From Streptomonospora salina (GTDB lineage: Bacteria; Actinomycetota; Actinomycetes; Streptosporangiales; Streptosporangiaceae), in assembly GCF_014204715.1 (NCBI RefSeq), contig NZ_JACHLY010000001.1, positions 434,001 to 498,000 of the forward strand: a DNA stretch of 64,000 bases. The letters run 5' to 3'. The notes under the pieces were generated by a model. It was not told the origin of the DNA and searched no databases. It worked only from the letters and a program-made list of their open reading frames with translations. Positions 53,942-63,424 of the stretch are shown piece by piece; the first letter of the stretch is position 1; each line of letters begins with the position of its first letter. The translations under genes and the position numbers were made by a program.

Positions 53942-54601
53942 TCAGCTCGCCAGACCGCGACGGTAGGCGTAGACCACCGCTTGGACGCGGTCGCGCAGGT
54001 CCAGCTTGGTCAGGATACGCGACACGAAGGTCTTGACCGTCTCCGGGCTCAGCACCAGGTCTGCGGCGATCTCGCTGTTGGAAAGCCCGTCGGCTATCAG
54101 GCGCAGGACCTCCAGTTCGCGCGTCGTCAACGGGGTAGCCTCCGCCGCGTCGGCGGCGGGCCGGATGCGCGCGGCGTACCGGCCCACGAGTTGCCGCGTC
54201 ACCTCGGGGTCCAGCAGCGCCGCTCCCGCGGCCACGGTACGGATGCCCTGCAGAAACCGGTCCGGCGGTGCTTCCTTGAGCAGGAACCCGCTCGCGCCGG
54301 CGCGCAGCGCCTCGTAGACGTACTCGTCCAGGTTGAACGTCGTCACCACGAGCACTTTGGCGGGGCGGTCGACCCCCGCGCCGGCCAGCAGGCGGGTGGC
54401 CTCGATGCCGTCGAGCACCGGCATGCGCACGTCCATCACCGCCACGTCGGGGCTCAACCGGTCGGCCAGGTCGACCGCGGACCGGCCGTCCCCGCACTCG
54501 CCCACCACCTCCATGTCGGGTTGGGCGTCGACGACCGTCACCAGTCCGGCGCGCACCAGCATCTGGTCGTCGCAGACCAGGACCCTCAGCGGCGCGGTCA
54601 C
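53942..54601 (-). CDS. NarL/LuxR-family response regulator
   Basis: A 219-aa regulator. The receiver domain (5-120) has acidic pocket Asp11-Asp12 (VLVCDDQM), phospho-acceptor Asp57 (VAVMDVRMP), conserved Thr (VVTTFN) and Lys (FLLKEA). The LuxR-type helix-turn-helix (about 152-212) has LTTRELEVLRLIADGLSNSE followed by ETVKTFVSRILTKLDLRDR (quoted separately). It overlaps the histidine kinase stop by four bases, so kinase and regulator are co-translated. The target genes are unknown; the ABC exporter just downstream on the same strand is a plausible candidate. Confidence 0.93.
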   Translation of the reverse strand: MTAPLRVLVCDDQMLVRAGLVTVVDAQPDMEVVGECGDGRSAVDLADRLSPDVAVMDVRMPVLDGIEATRLLAGAGVDRPAKVLVVTTFNLDEYVYEALRAGASGFLLKEAPPDRFLQGIRTVAAGAALLDPEVTRQLVGRYAARIRPAADAAEATPLTTRELEVLRLIADGLSNSEIAADLVLSPETVKTFVSRILTKLDLRDRVQAVVYAYRRGLAS

Positions 54602-55764
54602 GGCGCGCTGCCCGCGGGAATGCCGGCCCGCACCAGGAACCCCCCGCCCGGCCGCCAGCCGGCGCTGAAGTCGCCGCCCAGGACGTCGACACGCTCGCGG
54701 AGGCCGGCCAGGCCCCGCCCGCTGCCGCCGGCGGCCGCGTCCGGCGCGGCGGGGCCCGCGGCGCCGGCGCCTTCGGTGCCGACCTCCACGGTGATCCGCC
54801 TCTCGCCATGGCACACCCGGACCCAGGTGGGGCTGCCGGCGGCGTACTTGAGGGCGTTGGTCAGCGCCTCCTGCACGACTCGGTAGGCCACGAGGTCGGC
54901 GCTGCCGGTCGACTCCGCCGGCGTGCCCTCCTCGGTGAACGCCACCGGCTGGCCCGCCCGGCGGGTCTCCTGCACCAAGGTCAGCAGCCGGCCCGCGGGC
55001 GGCGTCCTGGCCTCGGGGCCGTGGCCGGGGGTGAGCAGGTCGAGCAGGTTGCGCAGGTCGGTCGTCGCCCGCCGGCCGGTGTCGCCGATGGAGCCGAGGG
55101 CCTGGTCGAGGCGCTCAGGCGCACCGGTCAGGTACCGCGCCGCCTCGGCTTGGACGACCATCGCCGTCACGTGATGGGTCACCACATCGTGGAGCTCACG
55201 GGCGATGCTCGTGCGTTCGGCGGTGCGAGTCTGCTCGGCGACGCGGCGGCGGTGCTCGGCTTCGGCGGCCCGGGTGGAGCGCAGCCACGCGCCGATGCCC
55301 CACGCGATGGCGGCACCGGCGTAGAAGGTGACGAACTCGGTCGGCGGCTCGCCGCCGATCCGCTGCAGCGCGATCGCCGGCGGCACGTAGGCCGCCGACA
55401 GCAGGAGCGGGGCCAGGCGCCGGTACCGCTCCAGGTGGGCGCCTGCGCTCAGCAGCGCGACGGCCAGTCCGGTGCCCGCCAAGAGGTGGTAGCCGCTCAA
55501 CTGGTCCAGGGCGAAACCGAGCGCCACCAGGATGAGGCACAGCGCGGGCCACCGTCGGCGCACGGCAAGCGGCAGGCACTGCAGGAGCGCCGACACGACC
55601 GCCAGGGCGTCGAACGGGCGGTCGGGCAGCCCGCCGACGTCGGTCCCCAAACCGTGCAGCGACGGCACGAAGGACCCGACCAGCAGCAGTAGCCCCAGGG
55701 GGAGGTCGCGGACGGCGACATCGAGCCGTTGCCACAGCTGAAGGAGCCGCCGGGTATCGGTCAC
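54598..55764 (-). CDS. Two-component sensor histidine kinase (HisKA_3 family)
   Basis: A 388-aa membrane kinase with five hydrophobic segments between residues 20 and 165 and no large extracellular domain, so it probably senses the membrane itself. The dimerisation/phospho-acceptor helix reads IARELHDVVTHHVTAMVV with His192, and the HATPase_c domain has VVQEALTNALKYAAGSPTWV and GRGLAGLRERV. The GTG at 55764 overlaps the stop of the CPBP protease gene by four bases. It is followed by its response regulator. Such kinase/regulator pairs beside ABC exporters often sense antibiotics, but that is inference. Confidence 0.93.
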   Translation of the reverse strand: MTDTRRLLQLWQRLDVAVRDLPLGLLLLVGSFVPSLHGLGTDVGGLPDRPFDALAVVSALLQCLPLAVRRRWPALCLILVALGFALDQLSGYHLLAGTGLAVALLSAGAHLERYRRLAPLLLSAAYVPPAIALQRIGGEPPTEFVTFYAGAAIAWGIGAWLRSTRAAEAEHRRRVAEQTRTAERTSIARELHDVVTHHVTAMVVQAEAARYLTGAPERLDQALGSIGDTGRRATTDLRNLLDLLTPGHGPEARTPPAGRLLTLVQETRRAGQPVAFTEEGTPAESTGSADLVAYRVVQEALTNALKYAAGSPTWVRVCHGERRITVEVGTEGAGAAGPAAPDAAAGGSGRGLAGLRERVDVLGGDFSAGWRPGGGFLVRAGIPAGSAP

Positions 55765-56591
55765 CGGGGAAGCGTAGCGCCCGTCGCGGGCCGCTCGGTG
55801 CGGCGGAAGGGCACCAGGCGTCCGCGTCGGTGGGCGATCCACAGGAACACCAGCATGGTCAGCAGGCAGAACGCGAGCGAGTACGGGCTGCCCTCGGGAC
55901 CGAACCCACCGCCGGTGATCAGCGCCGGCCCCGACAGTTCCGCGTCCAGGAGCCCGCTGGTGGCGCCATTTCCCGAGACCTCGGTACTGAAGACGCCGGC
56001 CGCGGCGAAGTTCCAGCCGAAATGGATGCCGATCGGCAGCCACAGATTGCGTGTGGCGGCGTATGCGGCGGCGATCATGGCGCCGGCCACGCCCGCCGCG
56101 ACCAGACCGATCCCGGTGGCGTTCGCGTTGGGCAGGTGCCACAGGCCGAACAGCAGGCTTGTCAGTCCCAGCGAGATCCAGCTACCCGCCTTCTCCTCGA
56201 CGATGCGGTACAGGACGCCGCGGAACAGCACCTCCTCGGTCGCCGCGGCGGCGGCCATGAAGCCGACGAGCCCCGCTGCGCCGACAACCGAGCCGACCCC
56301 TTCGACCGTGTAGAACCCCAGGAAGAAGAGGTTCAGGACGACCATCGCGAAGAGGCCGAAGCCGATCACCGTGCCCAGCGCGGTCTGGGGCACAACGCCC
56401 CCCGGGGCGACCTCTGCGACGGTACGCCTTTCGGTGCGCCGCACCACCCACGCATAGACCAGCACGCTCAGCGCAGCTGTCACAGCGCCGAACGCGAAGG
56501 TGAGCCAGGGGGCGCCCTCCACCGACGCGACGACGTTGCCTCCGATGATGCCGATTCCCACGACCGCCAGAAGCTGCCAGACCGATCTCAC
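55761..56591 (-). CDS. CPBP-family intramembrane metalloprotease
   Basis: A 276-aa polytopic membrane protein of the CPBP/Abi family. Conserved motifs are EEVLFRG (119-125), a His in FGLWHLPNANATG (about 148-160) and HFGWNFA (about 193-199). These give the Glu-Glu, Arg and His residues expected for the type II CAAX protease fold. It heads a three-gene operon with the histidine kinase and response regulator. The start is a GTG preceded by AAGGAG. It may cleave a membrane-bound regulator; the substrate is unknown. Confidence 0.9.
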   Translation of the reverse strand: MRSVWQLLAVVGIGIIGGNVVASVEGAPWLTFAFGAVTAALSVLVYAWVVRRTERRTVAEVAPGGVVPQTALGTVIGFGLFAMVVLNLFFLGFYTVEGVGSVVGAAGLVGFMAAAAATEEVLFRGVLYRIVEEKAGSWISLGLTSLLFGLWHLPNANATGIGLVAAGVAGAMIAAAYAATRNLWLPIGIHFGWNFAAAGVFSTEVSGNGATSGLLDAELSGPALITGGGFGPEGSPYSLAFCLLTMLVFLWIAHRRGRLVPFRRTERPATGATLPR

Positions 56592-57027
56592 GTTTCTCCT
56601 TCCCGACTCCCTGCGGCGGGATCGCCGCGGACGACGGGAACGCTACGGATCCGGCGGTGCCGAATCGTCACCGCGTGGTGGACACCTGCACGTAGCTCGC
56701 GCGGGGGACGCCAGCGCCCGGCGGGTTCGCGGACGCGGCCCCGAGTGGCGGCGGCGCGCTCGCGCTGCGGGCCGGGCCGCCAGTGCGACCGCGGCCGAGG
56801 CGACGGCCGCCGCGGCCCTGCGCGCCTCCGTTACCGGTTCCATGAGTACGCTCCTGCCTGGTCGTCTTCGGTGCGTACACGGAGAAGGGCGCCCCTCATG
56901 AACCACTGTTCCTCCGAAACGAAACACGCAGGCCACTCTCGGTCGCATTTCGTCGGGGCGACCACCCGCAAGCGCCGCGGCGCGTCCGCAACCGACCGAT
57001 GCGCCTATCGCCCGGACCGCCACCGGT
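56592..57027. other. Gap between the CPBP operon and hisF
   Basis: About 435 bases. It holds one weak small-gene candidate and must contain the promoter of the CPBP operon. No terminator or operator could be assigned. Confidence 0.35.
56643..56843 (-). CDS. Possible 66-aa Ala/Arg-rich protein (doubtful)
   Basis: A minus-strand frame begins MEPVTEARRAAAAVASAAVA with AGGAG seven bases before the ATG, which is a good ribosome-binding site. The rest is Arg/Pro/Ala-rich and has no family resemblance. It could be a real small protein between hisF and the CPBP gene or chance; I list it because of the start signals. Confidence 0.25.
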   Translation of the reverse strand: MEPVTEARRAAAAVASAAVALAARPAARARRRHSGPRPRTRRALASPARATCRCPPRGDDSAPPDP

Positions 57028-57798
57028 TCACCGCACGGGATGGCCGTGCGCGCGCAGTTCGGACTTGACCTCGTCGACGGTGAACTCGCCGAAATGGAAG
57101 ACGCTGGCGGCCAGGACGGCGTCGGCGCCGGCGTCCACCGCCGGCGGGAAGTGCTCGACCTTGCCGGCGCCGCCGCTGGCGACCAGCGGGATCTCCACGG
57201 CGGAGCGCACGGCCCGGATCAGCTCCAGGTCGAAACCGGTGCGGGTGCCGTCGGCGTCCATGGAGTTCAGCAGCAGCTCGCCGGCGCCCAGTTCGGCGCC
57301 GCGGACGGCCCACTCGACCGCGTCGATGCCGGTGCCGCGCCGGCCGCCGTGGGTGGTGACTTCGAACCCGCTGGCCGTGGTGTGCTCGCCGGCGGTGCGG
57401 CGAACGTCGGCGGAGAGCACCAGCACCTGGTTGCCGAAGCGTTCGGCGATCTCGCGGATGAGGTCGGGGCGCGCGACGGCGGCGGTGTTGACACCCACCT
57501 TGTCGGCGCCGGCGCGCAGCAGCCGGTCGACGTCGTCGGAGGTGCGCACGCCCCCGCCGACGGTCAGCGGGATGAACACCTGCTCGGCGGTGCGGCGCAC
57601 GACGTCGTAGGTGGTCTCCCGGTCGCCGCTGGAGGCGGTGACGTCCAGGAAGGTCAGTTCGTCGGCGCCTTCGGCGTCGTAGCGGTCGGCGAGTTCGACG
57701 GGGTCGCCGGCGTCCCGCAGGTTCTGGAAGTTGACGCCCTTGACCACCCGCCCCGCATCGACGTCGAGGCAGGGAATGACGCGCACGGCCAGAGTCAT
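57028..57798 (-). CDS. hisF: Imidazole glycerol phosphate synthase, cyclase subunit
   Basis: A 256-aa TIM barrel that takes ammonia from HisH and forms imidazole glycerol phosphate and AICAR. It starts [21 protein letters not shown] (partly quoted), with catalytic Asp12; the second Asp is in LTFLDVTAS region or [29 protein letters not shown] forms a phosphate-binding loop (quoted at the limit). The ATG overlaps the hisA stop by four bases (ATGA). Last gene of the his cluster. Confidence 0.97.
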   Translation of the reverse strand: MTLAVRVIPCLDVDAGRVVKGVNFQNLRDAGDPVELADRYDAEGADELTFLDVTASSGDRETTYDVVRRTAEQVFIPLTVGGGVRTSDDVDRLLRAGADKVGVNTAAVARPDLIREIAERFGNQVLVLSADVRRTAGEHTTASGFEVTTHGGRRGTGIDAVEWAVRGAELGAGELLLNSMDADGTRTGFDLELIRAVRSAVEIPLVASGGAGKVEHFPPAVDAGADAVLAASVFHFGEFTVDEVKSELRAHGHPVR

Positions 57799-58526
57799 GC
57801 TTCCAGCACCGCCTTCAGGGCCTCCTGCAGAGTGAAAGCGCCTTCGTACAGGGCCGTTCCCACGATCGCGCCTTCGACGCCGTCGGGGGTGAGGCCGGCG
57901 ACGGCGGTGAGGTCCTCCAGGGTGGCGATGCCGCCGCTGGCGACCACGGGCTTGTCGGTGCGGCGGGCGACGGTGCGCAGCAGCTCCAGGTTGGGGCCGG
58001 TGAGCGTGCCGTCCTTGGTGACGTCGGTGACGACGTAGCGGGCGCAGCCCTCGGCCTCCAGGCGGTCGAGGGTCTGGTGGAGGTCCCCGCCCTCACGGGT
58101 CCAGCCGCGGGCGGCCAGCGTGCTTCCGCGCACGTCCAGGCCGATGGCGATGCGGTCGCCGTGCTCGGCGACGATGCGCGCGCACCAGTCGGGGTTCTCC
58201 AGCGCGGCGGTGCCGATGTTGACCCGTGTGCAGCCGGTGTCCAGAGCCGAGCGCAGCGACGCGTCGTCGCGGATGCCGCCGGAGAGCTCGACACGGACGT
58301 CGAGGCGCCCGACGATCCCGGCGAGCAGTTCGCGGTTGTGGCCGCGGCCGAAGGCGGCGTCGAGGTCGACGAGGTGGATCCATTCCGCTCCGGCTTCCTG
58401 CCAGCCCAGCGCCGCCTGGAGCGGGTCGCCGTAGCGGCCGCCGGATCCGTCCTCGCCCTGGACGAGCTGGACGGCCTGCCCACCGGATACGTCGACGGCG
58501 GGCAGCAGTTCAAGGGTGGAGGACAT
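57795..58526 (-). CDS. priA: PriA: phosphoribosyl isomerase (HisA/TrpF)
   Basis: A 243-aa TIM-barrel isomerase. In actinobacteria the HisA homologue PriA performs both ProFAR isomerisation (histidine) and phosphoribosylanthranilate isomerisation (tryptophan). Catalytic Asp12 lies in [11 protein letters not shown] and the second Asp in [13 protein letters not shown] (168-172). ARGWTREGG places an Arg140-Gly-Trp142 like the substrate-switch residues of mycobacterial PriA. No trpF gene is visible near trpCBA, which supports the dual role. Lies between hisH and hisF. Confidence 0.95.
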   Translation of the reverse strand: MSSTLELLPAVDVSGGQAVQLVQGEDGSGGRYGDPLQAALGWQEAGAEWIHLVDLDAAFGRGHNRELLAGIVGRLDVRVELSGGIRDDASLRSALDTGCTRVNIGTAALENPDWCARIVAEHGDRIAIGLDVRGSTLAARGWTREGGDLHQTLDRLEAEGCARYVVTDVTKDGTLTGPNLELLRTVARRTDKPVVASGGIATLEDLTAVAGLTPDGVEGAIVGTALYEGAFTLQEALKAVLEA

Positions 58527-58583
58527 GGGTGCCTTACTGGTGGTAGTCGGCGGACGGGGGCGGGCGGTGCGCCGGGGGCGCCA

Positions 58584-59219
58584 TTACAGGGTGCCGACCC
58601 AGTTGGCCAGCACCCGGGCTCCGGCGTCGCCGGACTTCTCGGGGTGGAACTGGGCGGCCGCCAGAGGGCCGTTCTCCACCGCCGCGACGAACGGGCTCCC
58701 GTGGGTGCTCCAGGTGACCAGCGGCGGCGGGATGTGCGGGGATACGGGCTCCATCGTCCACTCCAGCACGCCGTAGGAGTGCACGAAGTAGAAGCGCTCG
58801 TCGGCGCCGACCCCGGCGAACAGCCGGGTCCCCTCGGGCGCCTGCAGGGTGTTCCAGCCCATGTGCGGGACGATGGGCGCCTGCAGGCGCTCCACGGTTC
58901 CGGGCCATTCGGCGCAGCCGTCGCTGGCGACGCCGTGCTCGACGCCGCGTTCGAACAGCACCTGCATTCCCACGCAGATGCCCAGCACGGGCCGCCCGCC
59001 GGCCAGCCGCTTGCCGATGACGCGGTCGCCGCCGACGCCGCGCAGCCCCTCGATGCAGGAGGAGAACGCACCGACTCCGGGCACGACCAGGCCGTCGGCC
59101 TCGACGGCGGTGTGCGGGTCGTCGGTGACGGAGACGTCTGCGCCGGTGCGTTCCAGGGCGCGCTGGGCCGAGCGCAGGTTGCCCGACCCGTAGTCGAGGA
59201 TGACGACGCGTTTGCTCAC
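58584..59219 (-). CDS. hisH: Imidazole glycerol phosphate synthase, glutaminase subunit
   Basis: A 211-aa class I glutamine amidotransferase that supplies ammonia to HisF. The nucleophile Cys82 lies in [14 protein letters not shown], and the His/Glu of the triad are in [10 protein letters not shown] near the C-terminus. The N-terminus [18 protein letters not shown] is typical. GTG start at 59219. It is preceded by a 54-aa membrane protein gene about 55 bases away. Confidence 0.96.
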   Translation of the reverse strand: MSKRVVILDYGSGNLRSAQRALERTGADVSVTDDPHTAVEADGLVVPGVGAFSSCIEGLRGVGGDRVIGKRLAGGRPVLGICVGMQVLFERGVEHGVASDGCAEWPGTVERLQAPIVPHMGWNTLQAPEGTRLFAGVGADERFYFVHSYGVLEWTMEPVSPHIPPPLVTWSTHGSPFVAAVENGPLAAAQFHPEKSGDAGARVLANWVGTL

Positions 59220-59273
59220 GTGGATCCCGCCTTTTCGGATCGTGGGTCGTCGCTGGGGTGGGGGCCGCGGGGG

Positions 59274-59438
59274 TCAGCCGCCGAAGTAACCCAGGTGCAG
59301 GGCTCCGGCGCCCGCGGCCGGCAGTGCGCACACCGCCAGGGCGGCCGCCAGCGCCCGGCTCGACTTCCACGCCGAGACCGCCCCGCCGACCAGCAGACCG
59401 CCCAGGGCGACGAGCGCGACACCCCACACTTCGGTCAC
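59274..59438 (-). CDS. Small two-helix membrane protein between hisB and hisH
   Basis: A 54-aa protein starting VTEVWGVALVALGGLLVGGA with two hydrophobic helices (about 5-21 and 28-48). Its GTG overlaps the hisB stop by one base (TAGTG), so it is translated by coupling. A small membrane ORF in this place is a recurring feature of actinomycete his operons. Function unknown. Confidence 0.72.
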   Translation of the reverse strand: MTEVWGVALVALGGLLVGGAVSAWKSSRALAAALAVCALPAAGAGALHLGYFGG

Positions 59439-60031
59439 TACAGCGCGCCCTTGGTCGAGGGGACGCCGCTGACGCGGGGGTCGGGCTCGCACGCCACGCG
59501 CAGCGCCCGGGCGAGCGCCTTGAACTGGCACTCGACGATGTGGTGGGCGTTTCGGCCGTAGGGCACGTGGATGTGCAGAGCCACGCGCGCCTGGGCGACG
59601 AACGACTCGAAGATGTGCCGGGTCATCGTGGTGTCGTAGTCGCGCCCGATCACCGGTGCCATGCCCGCGGGCTCGCTGTGCACCAGGTAGGGCCGCCCGG
59701 ACACGTCCGCGGTGACCTCGGCGAGGGCCTCGTCGAGCGGGACCTTGGCGTCGGCGAAGCGGCGGATGCCGGCCTTGTCGCCGAGGGCTTCGGCGAAGGC
59801 GGCGCCCAGCGCCAGCGCGGTGTCCTCCATGGTGTGGTGGGAGTCGATGTGCAGGTCGCCTTCGGTGCGCACGGTCAGGTCGAACAGGCCGTGCTTGGCG
59901 AGCTGGTCGAGCATGTGGTCGAAGAACCCGACACCGGTGGAGACGTCGGCGGCTCCGCTGCCGTCCAGATCGATCTCGACGGCGACCCGGGTCTCTTTGG
60001 TGGCGCGTTCGGCGCGGCCGGTGCGGCTCAT
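59438..60031 (-). CDS. hisB: Imidazoleglycerol-phosphate dehydratase
   Basis: A 197-aa enzyme dehydrating IGP to imidazole acetol phosphate. The two Mn-binding HHxxED motifs are present as SHHTMEDTALALG (first) and AHHIVECQFKALA (second, HHxxE). The N-terminal basic stretch RAERATKETRVAVEIDLDG and GVGFFDHMLDQLAKHG are typical. I choose the inner ATG at 60031; the outer ATG at 60049 has no ribosome-binding site, whereas GGAGAG lies upstream of the inner one. It is monofunctional, without the phosphatase domain of enterobacterial HisB. Confidence 0.96.
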   Translation of the reverse strand: MSRTGRAERATKETRVAVEIDLDGSGAADVSTGVGFFDHMLDQLAKHGLFDLTVRTEGDLHIDSHHTMEDTALALGAAFAEALGDKAGIRRFADAKVPLDEALAEVTADVSGRPYLVHSEPAGMAPVIGRDYDTTMTRHIFESFVAQARVALHIHVPYGRNAHHIVECQFKALARALRVACEPDPRVSGVPSTKGAL

Positions 60032-60097
60032 CTCGGGCGGTCTCTCCATCAGGGGCGGCGGTGGGGGCGGACGGTACTCGCGCGGGCGGACCGGCGG

Positions 60098-61234
60098 TCA
60101 CCTGCGGTCGGCGGTCACCTGGAGCAACGCATCGCGGAACGCCGACATTTCCTCGGGGGTTCCGACGGTGACGCGCAGCATGTGCGGCGGTCCGACCTCG
60201 CGCACGAGCACACCGTGCTCCAGCATGGCCGAGAACACCGCGGAACGGTCGTCGAAGTCGCCGAAGAGCACGAAGTTGGCGTCGGAGGCGGCCACCGCGA
60301 ACCCGTGCGAGCCCAGCCACTCCACCAGCGCGTCGCGCTCCTGGCGCAGGTGTTTGACCTGGCTCTGCAGTTCGCCGGCGAATTCCAGGGCGGTGGCTGC
60401 GACCGCCTGGGTGACGGCCGACAGGTGGTAGGGCAACCGCACCAGTTGCAGCGCGTCGACCACGGCCGGGTGGGCGGCGAGGTACCCCACCCGGGCTCCG
60501 GCCAGCGCGAAGGCCTTGGACATGGTCCGCGAGACGATCAGCCGGGGGTACCGCTCCAGCAGGGTCAGCGCACTGGGTGTGCCCTCGCGGCGGAACTCGG
60601 CGTAGGCCTCGTCGACCACGACCATTCCGGGGGCGGCTTCGGCGATCTCGGCGACGGTCTCCAGTGGCAGCGCAGTGCCGGTGGGATTGTTCGGCGAGGT
60701 CAGGAAGACGACGTCGGGCCGGTTGCGGCGCACGGCTTCGACGGCGGCCCGGGTGTCGAGGCCGAAGTCGTGTCCGGTCCGCTCGGCGGAGACCCAGTCG
60801 GTGCAGGTGACGCGGGAGATGACCGGGTGCATCGAATAGGAGGGCTCGAACCCCATGGCGGTGCGGCCGGGACCGCCGAAGGTCTGCAGGATCTGCTGCA
60901 GGATCTCGTTGGACCCGTTGGCGGCCCACACGCGGGCGCCGTCGAGTCCGTGGCCGAGGTAGTCGGCCAGGGCGGCGCGCAGCCGGGTCGCGTCGCGGTC
61001 GGGGTAGCGGTTGAGGCCGGCCGCGGCCTCCTCGACGTTGCGGGCCAGTGCCGCCGCCAGGGCGGGCGAGGGCGGATAGGGGTTCTCGTTGGTGTTCAGC
61101 GCGACGGGGACCTCCAGTTGGGGCGCCCCGTACGGGCTGCGTCCGCGCAGGTCCTCGCGCAGCGGCAGATCCTCCACCGTGGTCTGCGCCGGTGCGGTGG
61201 CGTCCGCGCCGGCGCCGCCGGTCTCGGGGCTCAC
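60098..61234 (-). CDS. hisC: Histidinol-phosphate aminotransferase
   Basis: A 378-aa fold-type I PLP enzyme. Lys240 binds the cofactor in [20 protein letters not shown] (20 residues). [13 protein letters not shown] opens the substrate arm, SPNNPTGT and VVDEAYAEF form the cofactor pocket. The GTG at 61234 overlaps the hisD stop by four bases, with GGAGG upstream. Phenylalanine-aminotransferase homologues are similar, but the location in the his operon decides. Confidence 0.95.
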   Translation of the reverse strand: MSPETGGAGADATAPAQTTVEDLPLREDLRGRSPYGAPQLEVPVALNTNENPYPPSPALAAALARNVEEAAAGLNRYPDRDATRLRAALADYLGHGLDGARVWAANGSNEILQQILQTFGGPGRTAMGFEPSYSMHPVISRVTCTDWVSAERTGHDFGLDTRAAVEAVRRNRPDVVFLTSPNNPTGTALPLETVAEIAEAAPGMVVVDEAYAEFRREGTPSALTLLERYPRLIVSRTMSKAFALAGARVGYLAAHPAVVDALQLVRLPYHLSAVTQAVAATALEFAGELQSQVKHLRQERDALVEWLGSHGFAVAASDANFVLFGDFDDRSAVFSAMLEHGVLVREVGPPHMLRVTVGTPEEMSAFRDALLQVTADRR

Positions 61235-62541
61235 CGGGATCCCTCCTCGCCGCCGCCGACGCGGGCGGCGACGGCTTCGCCGTGGGCGGGCAGGTCTTCG
61301 GCCTCGGCCAGCGCCGCCACGTGGGGGGCGGCCGCGGCCAGGGCTCCGCGGTCGTATTCGACGACGTGCACGCCGCGCAGGAACGTCTGCACGCTCAGGC
61401 CGGCCGTGTGCACGGCGCTGCCTCCGGTGGGCAGCACGTGGTTGGAGCCGGCGCAGTAGTCGCCGAGGGAGACCGGCGAGTACGGGCCGACGAATACGGC
61501 GCCGGCGTTGCGCACGGCGGCGGCGCGGTCGGCGGCGTCGGCCGTCATGATCTCCAGGTGCTCGGCGGCGTAGGCGTCGACGACGGTCAGGCCGTGGTCG
61601 AGGTCGTCGACCAGCACGATGCCGGACTGGCGGCCGCTCAGCGCCTCGGCGACGCGGTCGCGGTGGCGGGTGGCGTCCGCGCGGGCCGCCAGTTCGGCCT
61701 CGACCTTGCCGGCGAGCTCGGTGGAGGGCGTCACCAGAACGGAGGCGGCCAGCACGTCGTGCTCGGCCTGGCTGACGAGGTCGGCGGCGACGTAGGCGGG
61801 GTCGGCGGTGTCGTCGGCCAGGACCGCGATCTCGGTGGGCCCGGCTTCGGCGTCGATGCCGATGACGCCCTTGAGCAGCCGCTTGGCGGAGGCCACCCAG
61901 ATGTTTCCGGGGCCGGTGACCATGTCGGCGCGCCGGCATTCGCCGGAACCGTAGGCGAACATGGCCACCGCCTGGGCGCCGCCGACGGCGTAGACCTCGT
62001 CGACGCCCAGCATGGCGCAGGCGGCCAGCGTGGTGGGGTGGGGCAGCCCCCCGAACTCGGCCTGAGGCGGCGAGGTGACGGCCAGCGAGGCGACACCGGC
62101 CTCTTGGGCGGGCACCACGTTCATCACGACGCTGGAGGGGTAGGCGGCGCGGCCGCCGGGGACGTACAGGCCCACGCGGCCGACCGGGACCCAGCGCTCG
62201 GTGACGGTGCCGCCGGGCACCACGCGGGTGGTGGTGTCCGCACGCCGCTGGTCGGCGTGCACGCTCCGGGCGCGCTCGATCGACTCCTGGAGCGCGGCTC
62301 TGACACCGGGGTCCAGGGACTCCAGCGCGGAGTCGAGCTCGGCACGGGGGACGCGGATGCCGGGGAGCCGGACGCCGTCGAAGCGCTCGGTGAGCTCGAC
62401 GAGCGCCTCGGTGCCGCGCTCGCGGACGTCCTCGCAGATGGGGCGCACCTTGTCGAGGGAGGCGCTGACGTCGGTCGCGGCGCGCGGGAGCAGCGCGCGC
62501 GGGTCGCCGGAGCTTCCTCGGAGGTCGATTCGGGAGATCAC
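61231..62541 (-). CDS. hisD: Histidinol dehydrogenase
   Basis: A 436-aa zinc enzyme that oxidises histidinol to histidine in two NAD-dependent steps. The signature is visible: the [20 protein letters not shown] stretch (about residues 220-240), then [30 protein letters not shown] and, near the C-terminus, [15 protein letters not shown]. It heads the cluster hisD-C-B-(small ORF)-H-priA-F. The start is a GTG with no ribosome-binding site, suggesting a leaderless or near-leaderless message. Divergent from the ferritin gene. Confidence 0.97.
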   Translation of the reverse strand: MISRIDLRGSSGDPRALLPRAATDVSASLDKVRPICEDVRERGTEALVELTERFDGVRLPGIRVPRAELDSALESLDPGVRAALQESIERARSVHADQRRADTTTRVVPGGTVTERWVPVGRVGLYVPGGRAAYPSSVVMNVVPAQEAGVASLAVTSPPQAEFGGLPHPTTLAACAMLGVDEVYAVGGAQAVAMFAYGSGECRRADMVTGPGNIWVASAKRLLKGVIGIDAEAGPTEIAVLADDTADPAYVAADLVSQAEHDVLAASVLVTPSTELAGKVEAELAARADATRHRDRVAEALSGRQSGIVLVDDLDHGLTVVDAYAAEHLEIMTADAADRAAAVRNAGAVFVGPYSPVSLGDYCAGSNHVLPTGGSAVHTAGLSVQTFLRGVHVVEYDRGALAAAAPHVAALAEAEDLPAHGEAVAARVGGGEEGSR

Positions 62542-62668
62542 GGGTTCATTCTAGGGGGTCGGGGGTGGGTGAGGAGCGGACGCCGCGGCCGGCCCCGGGG
62601 CGGGGCGCCCGCAGGCGCACGGCACCGGTGAACCGATTTGAGGGAAGCCTTGCCGAATGCCCGGGAAT

Positions 62669-62702
62669 TTAGCTTCGCCTAACTTCGGAACACCTAACCT
62701 AA
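62669..62702. promoter_or_regulatory. Two overlapping DtxR/IdeR-type iron boxes upstream of ferritin
   Basis: TTAGCTTCGCCTAACTTCG (62669-62687) and TTCGGAACACCTAACCTAA (62684-62702) each match 14 of 19 positions of the DtxR/IdeR consensus TTAGGTTAGSCTAACCTAA. They lie 85-120 bases before the ferritin ATG. A third weaker match (AAGGTTTTCCTAAG, 62715-62728) follows. In mycobacteria IdeR with iron activates the ferritin gene through multiple such boxes. hisD is the divergent neighbour. Confidence 0.6.
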
Positions 62703-62787
62703 ATCAAACACGGCAAGGTTTTCCTAAGTGTCGGAGGTTACGCCCCAGGAAATCGACAATCCATTTGTTCGGCGTTATTGTCGAACC

Positions 62788-63348
62788 ATGAACGCGACGA
62801 CACGGACCTCTGAGCACGGACTTTCCAAGTTCCACCGCCTGCTGCTTGAGCAGGTAGGACACGAATTCACCGCGTCGCACCAGTACTTCGCGCTCGCAGC
62901 CTGGTTCGACGACCGGGACCTGCCGGGGCTCGCGCGGGTGTTCTACCGGCAGTCGCTGGAAGAGCGCGACCACGCGACGATGATGGTGCGCTACCTCCTC
63001 GACAACGGCGTCTCCCCCGACATTCCCGGTGTCGACGGAATCCAGACCGACTTCACCGAGCCGCGCGAACTCGTGGCGCTGGCACTGAGCCAGGAGCAGC
63101 AGGTGACCGCCCAGATCCGCGGGCTCGCCGGGGCGGCCCGCGAGGAGCAGGACTACACCGGTGAGCAGTTCGTCAACTGGTTCCTGCAGGAGCAGGTCGA
63201 GGAGGTCTCGACCATGTCGACCCTGCTCAACGTCGTCGACCGCGGCAACGGCAACATGTTCGACGTCGAGACCTGGGTCAACCGGGAACTGCCGGACTCC
63301 GCGGCCGACTCCGGGGCGCCCGAGACCGCGGGGCCCGCGGTCGGTTGA
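62788..63348 (+). CDS. Ferritin-like iron-storage protein
   Basis: A 186-aa four-helix-bundle ferritin (non-haem, BfrB/FtnA type). The helix A ferroxidase motif is LLLEQVGHEFTASHQYFA, helix B has YRQSLEERDHATMMVRYLL (quoted within limit) with the Glu and His ligands, and helices C-D have LALSQEQQVTAQIRG and NWFLQEQVEEVSTM. The start is placed at 62788 because the protein then begins where family members do; an upstream GTG at 62728 extends it by 20 residues but lies inside the third iron-box region. Expression is likely iron-activated. A perfect 24-bp hairpin follows the gene. Confidence 0.92.
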   Translation: MNATTRTSEHGLSKFHRLLLEQVGHEFTASHQYFALAAWFDDRDLPGLARVFYRQSLEERDHATMMVRYLLDNGVSPDIPGVDGIQTDFTEPRELVALALSQEQQVTAQIRGLAGAAREEQDYTGEQFVNWFLQEQVEEVSTMSTLLNVVDRGNGNMFDVETWVNRELPDSAADSGAPETAGPAVG

Positions 63349-63373
63349 GACCGCGGCCGGCCCGCTGGGCCGA

Positions 63374-63424
63374 CCCGGCTCCGCGGCGCCTGCCACCGGG
63401 GGTGGCAGGCGCCGCGGAGCCGGG
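63374..63424 (+). terminator. Perfect 24-bp hairpin after ferritin
   Basis: 63374-63397 pairs without mismatch with 63401-63424 around a GGG loop, 26 bases beyond the ferritin stop. The stem is exceptionally long. No T-run follows, so it is a GC-only terminator or an mRNA 3'-end stabiliser. Confidence 0.65.

Noticed and set aside
54598-56142. A 514-codon form of the histidine kinase starting at 56142
   Set aside because: The extra N-terminus is the out-of-frame reading of the CPBP protease gene; the GTG at 55764 with a GTGA overlap is the sensible start.
56882-57068. Plus-strand peptide starting MNHCSSETKHAGHSRSHFVG
   Set aside because: Runs into the 3' end of hisF on the opposite strand and has no ribosome-binding site.
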